A stretch of 64,000 nt of DNA from Sulfuriferula sp. AH1 (GTDB taxonomy: Bacteria; Pseudomonadota; Gammaproteobacteria; Burkholderiales; Sulfuriferulaceae), in the NCBI RefSeq assembly GCF_002162035.1, contig NZ_CP021138.1, positions 1,674,001 through 1,738,000 on the forward strand, read 5' to 3'. The notes under the pieces are model-generated. The model was not told where the DNA came from and did no database searches. It saw only the letters and a list, made by a program, of their open reading frames with translations. Positions 27,321 to 38,118 of the stretch are shown one piece after another. The number at the start of each line of letters is the position of its first letter. The stretch's first letter is position 1. The position numbers and the translations under genes were made by a program.

Positions 27321-27500
27321 GACAAAATCCATATCTGGGTATAATAGCGGACATTATGCCCTCATTTAATCCTATTGCAACCACTTGATGAAATAAAAAT
27401 ACACGTCGCCAATACGCATTTTATTCATCAATAATTTGGGTATTAAATCGATTTCCCGCGTAAAATCACGCCTCTAATCGCAACAAATCATATCGCCAAC

Positions 27501-28238
27501 ATGTCTGAAGAAACACTACGCCTTTCAAAACTGATGTCCATGCGCGGGCTGTGTTCGCGGCGCGAGGCTGATGTGTATATCGCCCGCGGCTGGGTGCGCG
27601 TCGATGGCGTGCCGGTGACCGAGCTCGGCACCAAGGTGTCACCAAATTGTCGCATCGATCTGCAGCAGCAGGCGCAACGCGAGCAGAACAGCCGCGTTAC
27701 CATTTTGCTGAACAAGCCCATCGGCTATGTTTCCGCCCAGGCGGAGGACGGCTACCAGCCTGCGAGCGTGCTCATCACCACGGCCAATCATTACGCCGAA
27801 GACCAGTCCGGCATCGCCTTTAGCAACGAACACGCCCACGGTCTGGCGCCGGCCGGGCGGCTCGATATCGACTCTATCGGGCTGCTGGTACTGACACAGG
27901 ACGGGCGCATCGCCAAGCAATTGATTGGTGAAAATTCCGCTGTAGACAAGGAGTATCTGGTACGGGTCGAAGGCCAGCTTAGCGCACAGGGCCTGAAATT
28001 GCTGAATCATGGGCTGAGTCTGGATGGTGCGGCGCTGCGTCCGACGCAAGTGAGCTGGCAGAATCAGGACCAGCTGCGCTTTGTGCTGCGCGAGGGCAAG
28101 AAGCGCCAGATTCGGCGCATGTGCGAGCTGGTCGGCCTCAAGGTAGTCGGACTGAAACGCATCCGCATCGGCAATGTCTTACTGGGCGACTTGCCGGTCG
28201 GGCAATGGCGCTATCTCGCTGCCGGCGAGCAATTTTAA
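27501..28238 (+). CDS. Pseudouridine synthase, RluF/RsuA family
   Basis: The 245-residue product has an S4 RNA-binding domain ([31 protein letters not shown]) and the RsuA-type catalytic region with [30 protein letters not shown] (catalytic Asp) and [20 protein letters not shown]. It most resembles RluF, which modifies 23S U2604. It lies 12 bp before ycaO, so they may be cotranscribed. Confidence 0.85.
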   Translation: MSEETLRLSKLMSMRGLCSRREADVYIARGWVRVDGVPVTELGTKVSPNCRIDLQQQAQREQNSRVTILLNKPIGYVSAQAEDGYQPASVLITTANHYAEDQSGIAFSNEHAHGLAPAGRLDIDSIGLLVLTQDGRIAKQLIGENSAVDKEYLVRVEGQLSAQGLKLLNHGLSLDGAALRPTQVSWQNQDQLRFVLREGKKRQIRRMCELVGLKVVGLKRIRIGNVLLGDLPVGQWRYLAAGEQF

Positions 28239-28250
28239 TCGGGACGCTAC

Positions 28251-29975
28251 ATGACGCAACAACACTTTATTATCGGCAAGGATGCTGCGCTGGAAACCTC
28301 CATCGCCACCATGCAGGCCAAATTGATGGCACTGGGCTTCAACATCGAAGAGCGCTCCTGGCTCAACCCGGTCGCCGATGCCTGGTCGGTACACATCCGC
28401 GACCGCGACTGTCCGTTGCTGTTCACCAATGGCAAGGGCGCATCCCGAGAGGCCGCACTGGCCAGCGCATTGGGCGAATTTTTCGAGCGCCTTGGCTGCC
28501 GATATTTCTGGACGCATTATTATTTCGGCGAGACCATCGCCGGACAAGACTTCGTACACTACCCGCAGGAACGCTGGTTCGATTTGCCGCAAGACGACAA
28601 ATGGCCGGAGGACTTGCTCAACGCCGAATTGCGCGAATTCTATGACCCGGACAGCGCGCTGGATTTGCAGACGCTGGTCGACCGCAATTCCGGCAATGCC
28701 GAGCGCGGCATCTGCGCCCTGCCCTATCAGCGCCAGCGCGATAATGAAACCTGCTGGTTCCCGGTCAACATCATCGGCAATCTGTATGTCAGCAACGGCA
28801 TGTCCGCCGGTAATACACCCACCGAGGCACGCACGCAGGCCTTGTCCGAGATACTGGAACGCCACGTCAAGTTCCGCGTCATCAGCGAGGGCATCTGTCT
28901 GCCCGATGTACCTGAGGAAGTCATCGCCCGTTACCCAAGCATCGCCAAGGGTATCGCTGAATTGCGCGCTGCCGGTTTCGGCATACTGGTGAAAGACGCG
29001 TCGCTGGGCGGGCGTTACCCGGTGATGAACGTGACCATGCTCAATCCGCACGATCAGGGCTGCTTTGCCAGCTTCGGCGCGCACCCGCGCTTTGAAGTCG
29101 CGCTGGAACGCTCATTGACCGAACTGCTGCAAGGCCGCGATCTGGATGCGCTGGCAGGCTTTCACGAACCCGGCTTCGATCTGGAAGAGATCGCCGATCC
29201 GCAGAACATCGAAATCCATTTCGTCGACTCCAGCGGCATCATCAGCTGGGAATTCCTGCGCGACAAGCCCGATTATGACTTTGCCGACTGGGATCACCCC
29301 GGCACCACGGCGGAAGAATTCAACTGGCTGTGCGACTGCATCCATCAGGACGACCGCGACATCTACATCGCCGACTACACCGATCTGGGTGTGTACAGCT
29401 GCCGCATCATCGTTCCCGGCATGTCGGAAATCTACCCGATAGATGATCTGGAGTGGGACAACAACAGCATCGCCAACGACTTGCGCCCGGCGATACTGAA
29501 TCTGCAAAATCTGGATGAGAGCGAATGCCAGACCCTGCTTGATACCCTGAATGAACTAGGGCTGGCAGACCAGCGCCCGGTGGCGGCACTGATCGGACTG
29601 GCTGCCGACCCCGGCTCGCACTGGAAGGATCTGCGTATCGGTGAACTCAAGACTCTGCTGGCGCTGGCTTGCGGCGATGCAGAGGCGATACGCGAAGGCT
29701 GCGACTGGATCGATCACTTCGAACAGATCGCCGCACCACGACGCCTGGTGTACCGCTGCATCGCCACACTGCTGGAGATGAAAGACGAGACGCCGTATCA
29801 AACCAGTCTGGCGCTGCTTTACGGAGCGGAAACGCTCACACAGGCACGCGCCCTGCTGAACCGTGACAACCGCTTTTTCGAGCTCGGCGCGCCGGGCATG
29901 GATTTAACCGGCTGTGACATGCACCAGCGCCTGCTGGATGCATACCGTAAAGTATCGGCACGTTCAGCCGAGTAA
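28251..29975 (+). CDS. ycaO: YcaO-domain protein (RimO accessory type)
   Basis: The 574-residue protein aligns by eye along its length with E. coli YcaO, which assists beta-methylthiolation of ribosomal protein S12. Features are the N-terminal GKDAALE..I, the ATP-binding YcaO core (NGKGASREAALASALGEFFERL, NIIGNLYVSNGMSAGNTPTEARTQALSE), FASFGAHPRFEVALERSLTELLQGR, and a TPR-like C-terminal domain. It is the standalone type, not a RiPP-cluster cyclodehydratase. Confidence 0.92.
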   Translation: MTQQHFIIGKDAALETSIATMQAKLMALGFNIEERSWLNPVADAWSVHIRDRDCPLLFTNGKGASREAALASALGEFFERLGCRYFWTHYYFGETIAGQDFVHYPQERWFDLPQDDKWPEDLLNAELREFYDPDSALDLQTLVDRNSGNAERGICALPYQRQRDNETCWFPVNIIGNLYVSNGMSAGNTPTEARTQALSEILERHVKFRVISEGICLPDVPEEVIARYPSIAKGIAELRAAGFGILVKDASLGGRYPVMNVTMLNPHDQGCFASFGAHPRFEVALERSLTELLQGRDLDALAGFHEPGFDLEEIADPQNIEIHFVDSSGIISWEFLRDKPDYDFADWDHPGTTAEEFNWLCDCIHQDDRDIYIADYTDLGVYSCRIIVPGMSEIYPIDDLEWDNNSIANDLRPAILNLQNLDESECQTLLDTLNELGLADQRPVAALIGLAADPGSHWKDLRIGELKTLLALACGDAEAIREGCDWIDHFEQIAAPRRLVYRCIATLLEMKDETPYQTSLALLYGAETLTQARALLNRDNRFFELGAPGMDLTGCDMHQRLLDAYRKVSARSAE

Positions 29976-29987
29976 ATCGGGCTGACC

Positions 29988-30028
29988 CTCATGCAAAAGG
30001 CCGGGAATATCCCGGCCTTTTGCATGAG
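29988..30028. terminator. Bidirectional terminator between ycaO and iscX
   Basis: A perfect 19-bp inverted repeat (CTCATGCAAAAGGCCGGGA, loop ATA) sits between the convergent ycaO and iscX genes. The A-run on one arm and the T-run on the other let it terminate both strands. Confidence 0.9.
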
Positions 30029-30031
30029 TCA

Positions 30032-30226
30032 TTATTCTGCTTCCTCTATCCACGCCATCTGGATAGCTTCCAGTATCTTTTCATTGGAGCGTTCGGGATC
30101 ATCGTTAAAATCAGGCAGCGCGGTGACCCAGCCATGCAAATCGGTAAAGCGGATAAACTTCGGATCGACATCCGGGTGCGTTTCCATCAGTTCGATTGCG
30201 ATATCCAGCGTATCCGTCCATTTCAT
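30032..30226 (-). CDS. iscX: Fe-S assembly protein IscX
   Basis: A 64-residue acidic protein (MKWTDTLDIAIELMETHPDVDPKFIRFTDLHGWV...) with the conserved DLHxWV and FxDDPxxxNExxLExIQMAWIEE segments of IscX, an IscS-binding modulator and possible iron donor. The start ATG 30226 is one base after the fdx stop. Last gene of the isc operon. Confidence 0.93.
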   Translation of the reverse strand: MKWTDTLDIAIELMETHPDVDPKFIRFTDLHGWVTALPDFNDDPERSNEKILEAIQMAWIEEAE

Positions 30227-30227
30227 G

Positions 30228-30566
30228 CTAATGCCCCTCCTTGACCATGTTGATGGTGTATTTAGGTATCTCGACCACCAGATCGGAATCCTCGACGATG
30301 GCCTGGCATGACAGACGCGAATTCGGCTCCAGACCCCAGGCCTTGTCCAGCATATCGTCTTCCAGCTCGGACGACGGCTCAAGCGAATTGAAGCCCTCGC
30401 GCACGATCACATGACAAGTCGTGCAGGCGCAGGATTTTTCGCAGGCGTGTTCGATTTCAATATCATTGGCTAACAGGGTGTCGCAAATACTGACACCGGG
30501 TTTTGCATCGATGACGGTGCCCTCGGGACAAAGCTCCGGATGAGGTAAGACTATGAGTTGTGGCAT
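30228..30566 (-). CDS. fdx: ISC-type [2Fe-2S] ferredoxin
   Basis: A 112-residue adrenodoxin-like ferredoxin supplying electrons for cluster assembly. The ligands are in the CEKSCACTTCHV pattern plus a later Cys in SRLSCQAIV. Lies 11 bp after hscA in the isc operon. Confidence 0.94.
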   Translation of the reverse strand: MPQLIVLPHPELCPEGTVIDAKPGVSICDTLLANDIEIEHACEKSCACTTCHVIVREGFNSLEPSSELEDDMLDKAWGLEPNSRLSCQAIVEDSDLVVEIPKYTINMVKEGH

Positions 30567-30577
30567 GGTACTTGTTC

Positions 30578-32440
30578 CTAAATGGTATCGAATCGTTGAC
30601 CGGCCAGCGCTTGCTTGACGCTGGCATCCATGCGGCGCGCAGCGAAATCACGGGTGACATTATTCAGCACTTCGGCGGCATCCTTAATGGCACGGTGATC
30701 TGCACCCTCCAACTGCAGCGTCAGCGCCTGCATGGCTGAAGCGATGGTCTGCAATTCTTCTTCGGTTAGCAAATCCCTGCCATTTTCAGCCAACGCCGTT
30801 TGCGTGGCGTCGAGCAGCCGTTCTGCATCCACCTTCGCCTCTTGCATGGCGCGCATCTGCATGTCTTCCTTGGCGTGAACGTACGATGCCTGCAGCATGC
30901 GGGTAATATCTTCATCGGCCAGTCCATACGCCGGCTTGACCGCTATCGTGGCCTGTACGCCGCTCTTCAGTTCTTCCGCGGATACCGACAGCAGACCATC
31001 GGCATCGACCTGGAAGGTTACTCTTATTCGCGCAGCGCCAGCCACCATCGGCGGAATGCCGCGTAATTCAAACTTGGCCAGGGAACGGCAATCGCTCACC
31101 AGTTCGCGCTCGCCCTGCACGACATGAATGCTCATCGCCGTCTGGCCGTCTTTGTAGGTAGTGAACTCCTGTGCGCGAGCGGCAGGGATGGTGGTATTGC
31201 GCGGAATGATCTTTTCGGCCAGACCGCCCATGGTCTCTATGCCCAGCGACAGTGGAATCACATCGAGCAACAGCCAGTCGTCCTGTGCGCGATTACCTGC
31301 CAGCACATTGGCCTGTATCGCCGCACCAAGCGCAACGACCTTATCCGGATCGAGATTGGTCAGCGGTGTCTGGCCAAAAAATTCGGCAACAGCGGACTGG
31401 ATCCGCGGCATGCGGGTGGAGCCGCCTACCATGACCACGCCCTTGATTTCATCCACCCCCAAACCCGCATCGCGCAGTGCCTTGCGGGTCGGAGCCAGCG
31501 TCTTGTTGACCAGACTGGCGGTAATTTCATTAAAGATTTTGGCCGTAAGCATCACATCCACCGTTTCCCCTGAGGATAAAACAGCGGTAATACCCACTTC
31601 CGGATGGTCTGATAGCGCCTCCTTGGCTTCACGCGCCTTGCTCAGCAACAGACGTGTGTCTTTGGCGGTCAACTCGGGAAATTTGGCTTGCTCCAATATC
31701 CAGCAGAATATGCGCTGATCGAAATCATCGCCACCGAGAGCCGAGTCGCCGTTGGTCGACAGCACTTCGAACACGCCTTGCGACAAACGCAGGATGGAAA
31801 TATCGAAAGTACCGCCGCCCAGATCGTATACCGCATAAACGCCTTCGGCGGCGTTATCCAGGCCGTAGGCAATGGCAGCTGCAGTCGGTTCATTGAGCAG
31901 ACGCAGGACATTCAGCCCGGCCAGCTTGGCCGCATCCTTGGTGGCCTGACGCTGCGCATCGTCAAAATAGGCCGGTACGGTAATCACGACACCAGTCAGA
32001 TCACCACCGAGCGAGCGTTCGGCACGATCGCGCAATACGCGCAGGATATCTGCCGAGACTTCAACCGGGCTTTTTACGCCGGTTACCGTTTTTAGCTGCA
32101 CCATGCCCGGCGCATCGACGAAATGATAGGGGAAGCTCGCCGCATCGACGATATCCTTGAGCCCACGACCCATGAAACGTTTGACGGAAACGATGGTGTT
32201 GTGCGGATCCTGGCTTTGCACCGCTTGCGCCGCATAACCCACTACAGGGTCAGCCGCTTTGCTGTAGCGTACGACAGACGGCAGCAATGCGCGTCCATCC
32301 TCATCATTCAATACCAGTGCCACGCCGTTGCGCACGCTTGCCACCAGTGAGTTGGTCGTGCCCAGATCGATGCCCGCCGCCAGCCTGTGCTGGTGCGGTG
32401 CGGTACTCATGCCGGGTTCTGAAATTTGCAAAAGTGCCAT
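30578..32440 (-). CDS. hscA: Fe-S chaperone HscA (Hsp70 family)
   Basis: Specialised Hsp70 that promotes cluster transfer from IscU. The 620-residue product contains the Hsp70 motifs [42 protein letters not shown] and MVGGSTRMP, then a substrate-binding domain. Its position between hscB and fdx distinguishes it from DnaK. Upstream in-frame starts beyond [12 protein letters not shown] are possible but not needed. Confidence 0.95.
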   Translation of the reverse strand: MALLQISEPGMSTAPHQHRLAAGIDLGTTNSLVASVRNGVALVLNDEDGRALLPSVVRYSKAADPVVGYAAQAVQSQDPHNTIVSVKRFMGRGLKDIVDAASFPYHFVDAPGMVQLKTVTGVKSPVEVSADILRVLRDRAERSLGGDLTGVVITVPAYFDDAQRQATKDAAKLAGLNVLRLLNEPTAAAIAYGLDNAAEGVYAVYDLGGGTFDISILRLSQGVFEVLSTNGDSALGGDDFDQRIFCWILEQAKFPELTAKDTRLLLSKAREAKEALSDHPEVGITAVLSSGETVDVMLTAKIFNEITASLVNKTLAPTRKALRDAGLGVDEIKGVVMVGGSTRMPRIQSAVAEFFGQTPLTNLDPDKVVALGAAIQANVLAGNRAQDDWLLLDVIPLSLGIETMGGLAEKIIPRNTTIPAARAQEFTTYKDGQTAMSIHVVQGERELVSDCRSLAKFELRGIPPMVAGAARIRVTFQVDADGLLSVSAEELKSGVQATIAVKPAYGLADEDITRMLQASYVHAKEDMQMRAMQEAKVDAERLLDATQTALAENGRDLLTEEELQTIASAMQALTLQLEGADHRAIKDAAEVLNNVTRDFAARRMDASVKQALAGQRFDTI

Positions 32441-32444
32441 GTAA

Positions 32445-32981
32445 TTAATTATCCAATACTGAATAAGCGTCGTCGATCTCGCTCATGATTTTGTCGACGA
32501 ACTTGAGTTGACGCACCGTGTTGGTAGCGGCCACCAGATCGTGCTGCTGATCCAGCTGCGCTAAAAGCTGTTCGCGCCAGATTTTGGTTTGCGCGGCAAT
32601 CTCGCGTTCAATCTGCTGCAAAGCGCCCAAGTCGCTACCGTCACGCGCATCCTGGATAGCCTCGCGCCATTCGATTTGCTGCATCAGGAACACGGGCGCG
32701 AGTTGCGTATTGGTTTCGGACAGCGCATTAATGCCGTTCAATTGCAATATGTACACTGCACGGTTAAGCGGTGATTTGAGAGTTTGGTAGGCTTCGTTGA
32801 CCCGGGTTGACCACTGCATCGAGGCCCGTTTTTCTGCTTCGGACAAATGCGCAAACTTGTCAGGATGCACCTGAGCCTGCAATTGCCGATAAGCCGCTTC
32901 CAGCGTTGCATTATCCAGTTCAAACTGCGGTTTCAGGTCAAACAATTCAAAATGGTTACGGCTAAAATCAAATTGCATCAT
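32445..32981 (-). CDS. hscB: Co-chaperone HscB
   Basis: J-domain co-chaperone of HscA. The 178-residue protein starts [16 protein letters not shown] and has the J-domain HPD tripeptide in [19 protein letters not shown]. The C-terminal three-helix IscU-binding domain follows. It lies 4 bp before hscA. Confidence 0.93.
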   Translation of the reverse strand: MMQFDFSRNHFELFDLKPQFELDNATLEAAYRQLQAQVHPDKFAHLSEAEKRASMQWSTRVNEAYQTLKSPLNRAVYILQLNGINALSETNTQLAPVFLMQQIEWREAIQDARDGSDLGALQQIEREIAAQTKIWREQLLAQLDQQHDLVAATNTVRQLKFVDKIMSEIDDAYSVLDN

Positions 32982-33064
32982 CCTGATCCGTATCTAGATA
33001 GCGTTAGCGCCCGATCCCGGAGGCAGGCACGCGATGCGCCTGATGCCGGGCCGTAATTAATAAG

Positions 33065-33388
33065 TCAGACGTTGAAACTTTCGCCGCAGCCGCAGGCGTC
33101 CTTGACGTTAGGATTGTTGAATTTAAACCCCTCGTTCAAACCTTCGCGGGTGAAATCCAGTTCCATGCCGTCTATGTACGGCAGACTTTTGGGGTCGACC
33201 AGCACAATGACGCCATGATTGACGAAGGTCAGATCGTCGTCTTCCACGGCATCGGCAAACTCCAGCTTATAAGCCATGCCCGAGCAGCCGCTGGTGCGGA
33301 CGCCAAGTCGCAAACCCACACCTTTGCCGCGTTTTGCCAGAAAATTGGCAATATGTTTCGCTGCGCTTTCGGTGACAGTAATGGCCAT
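33065..33388 (-). CDS. iscA: A-type Fe-S carrier IscA
   Basis: A 107-residue A-type carrier with the three conserved cysteines: Cys in [15 protein letters not shown] and the C-terminal CGCG of [11 protein letters not shown]. It is downstream of iscU. Confidence 0.95.
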   Translation of the reverse strand: MAITVTESAAKHIANFLAKRGKGVGLRLGVRTSGCSGMAYKLEFADAVEDDDLTFVNHGVIVLVDPKSLPYIDGMELDFTREGLNEGFKFNNPNVKDACGCGESFNV

Positions 33389-33398
33389 GTTTCTCTCC

Positions 33399-33800
33399 TT
33401 AATGCACGCTGTCGGCGGTTTCGCCGTGTTTGGCCTTGTAATCCTCTACCGCGGCCTTGATCGCATCTTCAGCCAGAATCGAGCAGTGTATCTTGACCGG
33501 CGGCAATGCCAGTTCTTCGGCGATCGCCGTGTTCTTGATTTCCATCGCCTGATCCAGCGTTTTGCCTTTTACCCATTCGGTAACCAGCGAGCTGGAAGCA
33601 ATAGCGGAACCGCAGCCATACGTCTTGAATTTGGCATCTTCGATGATGCCGTCCTTGTTGACCTTGATTTGCAGTTTCATCACGTCGCCGCAAGCAGGCG
33701 CGCCGACCATGCCGGTGCCCACTTCTTCGTCGTCTTTGGCAAACGAACCGACGTTGCGGGGATTTTCGTAGTGATCCAATACTTTATCGCTGTAAGCCAT
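33399..33800 (-). CDS. iscU: Fe-S scaffold IscU
   Basis: A 133-residue scaffold with the conserved start [20 protein letters not shown]. The cluster ligands are [15 protein letters not shown] (Cys plus Asp), [13 protein letters not shown] and [16 protein letters not shown], and LPPVK is the HscA-recognition motif. Confidence 0.96.
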   Translation of the reverse strand: MAYSDKVLDHYENPRNVGSFAKDDEEVGTGMVGAPACGDVMKLQIKVNKDGIIEDAKFKTYGCGSAIASSSLVTEWVKGKTLDQAMEIKNTAIAEELALPPVKIHCSILAEDAIKAAVEDYKAKHGETADSVH

Positions 33801-33816
33801 GAGTGTTCTCCTAAAA

Positions 33817-35028
33817 TTAGTGCGCTGCCCATTTCACGCTGTTCAAATCAATACCGTCCTTGTACATTTCCCATAACGGCGACAACTCGCGCAATTTGCC
33901 GATCTTCTGATGCAGCAGATCGATTGCGTAATCCACATCCTGCTCGGTCGTGTAGCGACCGATGGAAAAGCGTATCGAGCTATGAGCCAGCTCATCCGAT
34001 CGTCCCAGCGCGCGCAGCACGTAGGAAGGTTCCAGGCTTGCGGAAGTACATGCCGAGCCGGACGATACCGCCAGATCCTTGATCGCCATCAGCAATGACT
34101 CGCCTTCGACGAAATTGAAGCTGATATTCAGGTTGTGGGGTACGCGATGCACCATGTCGCCGTTGACATGAACTTCTTCGATATCCGACAGGCCTTTCAG
34201 CAGACGATCGCGCAATGCACGAATGCGCACGTTTTCGGTCGCCATCTCTTCGCGCGCAATGCGGAACGCTTCACCCATGCCCACGATCTGATGCGTCGCC
34301 AGTGTGCCGGAGCGCATGCCACGCTCGTGGCCGCCGCCGTGCATTTGCGCTTCGATGCGCACACGGGGCTTGCGACGTACATACAAGGCGCCGACACCTT
34401 TCGGGCCGTAAGTCTTGTGGGCGGAGAACGACATCAGATCGACCTTGAGCTTGTCCAGGTCGATATCGACCTTGCCGGTAGCCTGCGCCGCGTCCACGTG
34501 AAAAATAATGCCTTTCTCGCGGCAAATCTCGCCGATAGCCGCGATATCCTGAATCACGCCGATTTCATTATTTACGAACAGTATCGAGATCAGGATGGTA
34601 TCGGGACGTATTGCGGCTTTCAGCTTTCCCAGGTCCAGCAAGCCATCCGATTCAGGCGTCAGGTAAGTGACCTCATAACCTTCACGCTCCAGCTCGCGCA
34701 TGGTATCCAGCGTGGCTTTGTGCTCGGTACGCAAGGTGATCAGGTGCTTGCCCTTGGCCTTGTAAAAATGGGCTGCGCCCTTGAGTGCCAGATTGATGGA
34801 TTCGGTCGCACCTGAAGTCCACACGATTTCCTTGGGGTCGGCGCCGACCAGCTGCGCAACTTGTTCGCGCGCGGTTTCCACCGCTTTGTCCGCTTCCCAG
34901 CCGTAAGCATGGGAGCGGCTGGCGGGGTTGCCATACATTTCGGTCAGATACGGGATCATTTTCGCGGCGACGCGCGGATCCACCGGGGTAGTGGCGGAAT
35001 AATCCAGATAAATCGGGTGCTTTAACAT
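33817..35028 (-). CDS. iscS: Cysteine desulfurase IscS
   Basis: PLP enzyme that supplies sulfur for cluster assembly and tRNA thiolation. The start ATG 35028 has TTGGAG upstream. The 403-residue protein opens [21 protein letters not shown]. The PLP lysine is in [18 protein letters not shown], and the active-site loop Cys is in [21 protein letters not shown]. Confidence 0.96.
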   Translation of the reverse strand: MLKHPIYLDYSATTPVDPRVAAKMIPYLTEMYGNPASRSHAYGWEADKAVETAREQVAQLVGADPKEIVWTSGATESINLALKGAAHFYKAKGKHLITLRTEHKATLDTMRELEREGYEVTYLTPESDGLLDLGKLKAAIRPDTILISILFVNNEIGVIQDIAAIGEICREKGIIFHVDAAQATGKVDIDLDKLKVDLMSFSAHKTYGPKGVGALYVRRKPRVRIEAQMHGGGHERGMRSGTLATHQIVGMGEAFRIAREEMATENVRIRALRDRLLKGLSDIEEVHVNGDMVHRVPHNLNISFNFVEGESLLMAIKDLAVSSGSACTSASLEPSYVLRALGRSDELAHSSIRFSIGRYTTEQDVDYAIDLLHQKIGKLRELSPLWEMYKDGIDLNSVKWAAH

Positions 35029-35064
35029 TTTCAACTCCAATATAAGATGGCCGGGTTCAGATAC

Positions 35065-35538
35065 CTAGGCAGCCACCGAAACTTTTTCACGTTTTACGCG
35101 GTGGTCGCATACCACCGCCGATGCTGAATTTTTAGCTTGCTGCTGTTCAACCAGATTCGCCAGAGTCACCGTTCTGAGATAATCCTGTATGCGCCGGTTC
35201 AGATTCGACCATAATTCGTGCGTCATGCAGCGATGGTCGTCCTGACAGTTTTCCAGCCCGCCGCACTGGGTCGCATCCATGGGCTCATCTACGGCCTGAA
35301 TGATTTGCGCGACAGAAATCTCGGCTAACGGCTTGGCGACGCGATATCCGCCGCCGGGGCCGCGGACGCTTTCCACCAGTTCACGGCGCCGTAATTTACC
35401 AAACAATTGCTCCAGATACGAGAGCGAAATCTTTTGGCGCTCGCTGATCGCGGCTAAAGTTACCGGACCCTTACCATGATGCAGCGCCAAATCGATCATG
35501 GCAGTCACCGCAAACCGTCCTTTAGTTGTCAAGCGCAT
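35065..35538 (-). CDS. iscR: Fe-S regulator IscR
   Basis: Rrf2-family [2Fe-2S] repressor of the isc operon. The 157-residue protein has the winged helix [20 protein letters not shown]. The cluster ligands are the three cysteines in [21 protein letters not shown]. It is first in the operon, before iscS. Confidence 0.95.
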   Translation of the reverse strand: MRLTTKGRFAVTAMIDLALHHGKGPVTLAAISERQKISLSYLEQLFGKLRRRELVESVRGPGGGYRVAKPLAEISVAQIIQAVDEPMDATQCGGLENCQDDHRCMTHELWSNLNRRIQDYLRTVTLANLVEQQQAKNSASAVVCDHRVKREKVSVAA

Positions 35539-35571
35539 GATTCATTTCCCGTATCCGTCACAGTGAATTGG

Positions 35572-35600
35572 ACAATACAATACCCGATAAATTCAGTCAA
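35572..35600 (-). promoter_or_regulatory. iscR promoter with IscR type 1-like site
   Basis: On the minus strand TTGACT (35600-35595), a 17-bp spacer and TATTGT (35577-35572) form a sigma-70 promoter. The stretch ATAGTTGACT...ATCGGGTAT matches the layout of type 1 IscR operators, consistent with autorepression. The -35 box overlaps the cysE stop codon. Confidence 0.7.
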
Positions 35601-36345
35601 CTATTTTATTTAAATACGCCGGGTCGAACTCATCTCGTTTCGGTGCCGGCGTAGCAGGCTCCACTCCCAATACTTTGAGCTGCTCAACTATCCAGTTGAT
35701 ACGCTCATCCATGGTCGCGGAATGATCGATCAGACCATGCACCACCTTCACCATCGGGTCATTCATGTCGGCGCTGATCGCGTAAGCGGCAAAACCGAGC
35801 TTCTTGACGGCAGTCGTCGCTTCTTCCGTTGCCGCGCTGGTTAAAATCCGCGCCGGAATACCCACTGCAGTCGCGCCTGCCGGCACATCTTTCACCACTA
35901 CGGCATTCGAACCTATCTTGGCGCCTTCGCCAACTGTCAGCGGCCCCAGTATCTTGGCCCCGGCCCCCACCACCACGCCTTTACCCAGCGTAGGATGACG
36001 CTTGCCTTTGTTCCACGAGGTGCCGCCCAAGGTGACCTGATGATAGAGCGTGCAATCGTCGCCCACTTCCGCTGTCTCACCGATCACAACGCCCATGCCG
36101 TGATCGATGAATACCCGGCGGCCGATATGCGCGCCGGGATGAATCTCGATCCCGGTCGCCCAGCGTCCGAAATAGGCGGTAAAACGCGCCAGCCATTTCC
36201 AGCCCCAGCGCCAGAACCGCGATGACAGCCGGTGCAGCAGTATCGCGTGAATGCCGGGATAAGTGGTCAGCACTTCAAATACCGAACGCGCCGCCGGATC
36301 CCGCTCGAATACTACCGCTATGTCTTCACGCAATTGATCGAACAC
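35593..36345 (-). CDS. cysE: Serine O-acetyltransferase
   Basis: Makes O-acetylserine for cysteine synthesis. I choose GTG 36345 ([21 protein letters not shown]) after an AGGGG sequence; the frame is open to 36384. The 250-residue product has the N-terminal helical domain and the left-handed beta helix with [38 protein letters not shown] and RHPTLG. Upstream of iscR, as in many betaproteobacteria. Confidence 0.92.
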   Translation of the reverse strand: MFDQLREDIAVVFERDPAARSVFEVLTTYPGIHAILLHRLSSRFWRWGWKWLARFTAYFGRWATGIEIHPGAHIGRRVFIDHGMGVVIGETAEVGDDCTLYHQVTLGGTSWNKGKRHPTLGKGVVVGAGAKILGPLTVGEGAKIGSNAVVVKDVPAGATAVGIPARILTSAATEEATTAVKKLGFAAYAISADMNDPMVKVVHGLIDHSATMDERINWIVEQLKVLGVEPATPAPKRDEFDPAYLNKIVD

Positions 36346-36396
36346 GATGACCCCTATCTGTTCCACAGGTGGACAAGTATGCAATACCTGACTAAA

Positions 36397-37152
36397 TTAG
36401 TCAACAATATCCCAGTCCCTGGGTACATTGACCTGCGCCGGATTACGCATCAACTTGAGTATTCCCATTAAAATATTCAGCTCTTCCTTCTCCAGCTGCG
36501 CACGCGAATACAGGCGTCGCAGCCGAGTCATCAAACGCCGCGGCGCAGCCAGATTCAGGAAACCGATAGCCACCAGCGTCCGTTCCAGCTCACGATAAAA
36601 CAATTCCAGATCGTCATGACGCGCCAATTCCTGCGGGACATTTTCCGGCATGCCCGGTTCCGGCATCGCGCAGCGCAGTTCATAACTCAATATCTGCACA
36701 GCCGACGCCAGATTCAGGGAACTGTAATCCGGATTAGCCGGAATATGCACCAGCATCTGACACTGATCCAGCTCGGCATTGGTCAATCCCGACATTTCCG
36801 TGCCGAACACCAGCGCGACAGGCGCGTTGGCGGCATGCGCCAGCAATAACGGCGCCGCCTCGCGCGCACTGAGCATGGTGTGCGACAGATCGCGCCGTCG
36901 GGCGGTACAGCCGACTACCATGACCGCTTCTGTCAATGCGCTGGCCAGATCCTGCGTGACCACGGCTCCATCCAGCACATCGGTAGCGCCGGAAGACATT
37001 GCCACTGCGGCGGGGTCGGGGAATTGTTTGGGCTGCACCAGGCGCAAATCATGCAAGCCCATGGTTTTCATCGCTCGCGCAGCCGCACCGATGTTGCCCG
37101 GATGGCTGGTATGGCTCAATACGATACGTACATTATCTAACAAGTTGGACAT
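36397..37152 (-). CDS. trmJ: tRNA (Cm32/Um32) methyltransferase TrmJ
   Basis: SPOUT methyltransferase for position 32 of tRNA. Start ATG 37152 (MSNLLDNVRIVLSHTSHPGNIGAAARAMK). Other SpoU motifs are LVFGTEMSGLTNAEL and IPANPDYSSLNLASAVQILSYE. 251 residues. It precedes cysE by about 50 bp. Confidence 0.92.
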   Translation of the reverse strand: MSNLLDNVRIVLSHTSHPGNIGAAARAMKTMGLHDLRLVQPKQFPDPAAVAMSSGATDVLDGAVVTQDLASALTEAVMVVGCTARRRDLSHTMLSAREAAPLLLAHAANAPVALVFGTEMSGLTNAELDQCQMLVHIPANPDYSSLNLASAVQILSYELRCAMPEPGMPENVPQELARHDDLELFYRELERTLVAIGFLNLAAPRRLMTRLRRLYSRAQLEKEELNILMGILKLMRNPAQVNVPRDWDIVD

Positions 37153-37256
37153 AGCTGTTTTCAATGGTTAATCCATGATTTATCAGCCTGACGCTGGGGA
37201 AAATCACGGTTTTGAGTTAAACTAAGCGTTATTATTTCGCTCATTGACATATTGCC

Positions 37257-38054
37257 ATGCATCCTATGCTCACCACCGCGGTAAAAGCCGCCCGTCGTGC
37301 CGCCGGTATTATCAACCGCGCATCACAAGACACCGACGCTTTAACCGTCAAACACAAGCAACACAATGACTTCGTCACCGAAGTGGATCGCGCCGCCGAA
37401 GCCGCAATTATCGATGTGCTGCTGGACGCTTACCCAAATCATGCTATTTTAGCAGAAGAGAGCGGTCAGCAAGGCGATTCCGAATACCAATGGATCATTG
37501 ACCCCCTCGACGGCACCACCAACTTCCTGCATGGCTTCCCCCAATACTGCATCTCCATCGCGCTGGTACACAAGGGCCAACTGGATCAGGCTGTTGTTTA
37601 CGACCCGAGCCGCAATGATTTGTTCACCGCCTCACGTGGTCAGGGCGCCTATCTGAACGAACGCCGCATCCGCGTATCCAAACGCATCAAACTGGCCGAT
37701 GCGCTGGTCGGTACCGGATTCCCCTACCGCGACTTCACTCACCTCGACGCCTACATGGGCATGTTGCGCGACATGCTGCAGAAAACCGCCGGTGTGCGCC
37801 GTCCCGGTTCTGCCGCGCTGGATCTGGCTTACGTCGCAGCTGGCCGCCTGGACGGATTCTGGGAAATCGGCCTGTCGAAATGGGATATTGCCGCAGGCTG
37901 CCTGCTGGTCAAGGAAGCCGGCGGTCTGGTAGGCGATTTTCAGGGTGACGACAGCTATATCGACAGCGGCAATATCATTGCCGGCAACCCCAAAATATTC
38001 GGCCAATTACTGCAAGCGCTTGCACCTCATATCACGCCCGCATTAAAAGGCTGA
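37257..38054 (+). CDS. suhB: Inositol monophosphatase family protein SuhB
   Basis: A 265-residue Mg-dependent phosphatase and rRNA transcription factor. It contains AILAEESG, the metal motif [25 protein letters not shown] and [16 protein letters not shown]. It is divergent from trmJ, the usual arrangement. Confidence 0.93.
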   Translation: MHPMLTTAVKAARRAAGIINRASQDTDALTVKHKQHNDFVTEVDRAAEAAIIDVLLDAYPNHAILAEESGQQGDSEYQWIIDPLDGTTNFLHGFPQYCISIALVHKGQLDQAVVYDPSRNDLFTASRGQGAYLNERRIRVSKRIKLADALVGTGFPYRDFTHLDAYMGMLRDMLQKTAGVRRPGSAALDLAYVAAGRLDGFWEIGLSKWDIAAGCLLVKEAGGLVGDFQGDDSYIDSGNIIAGNPKIFGQLLQALAPHITPALKG

Positions 38055-38118
38055 TCCGGTGCTCGCCAATTCCCCCCGACTACGCTAGAATTTGCTTTTG
38101 CTTTTTTAACCAATTTTT

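Noticed and set aside
28251..29975. YcaO as part of a RiPP (thiazole/oxazole) cluster
   Set aside because: No dehydrogenase, E1-like partner or precursor peptide nearby, and the length and C-terminal domain match the standalone YcaO.
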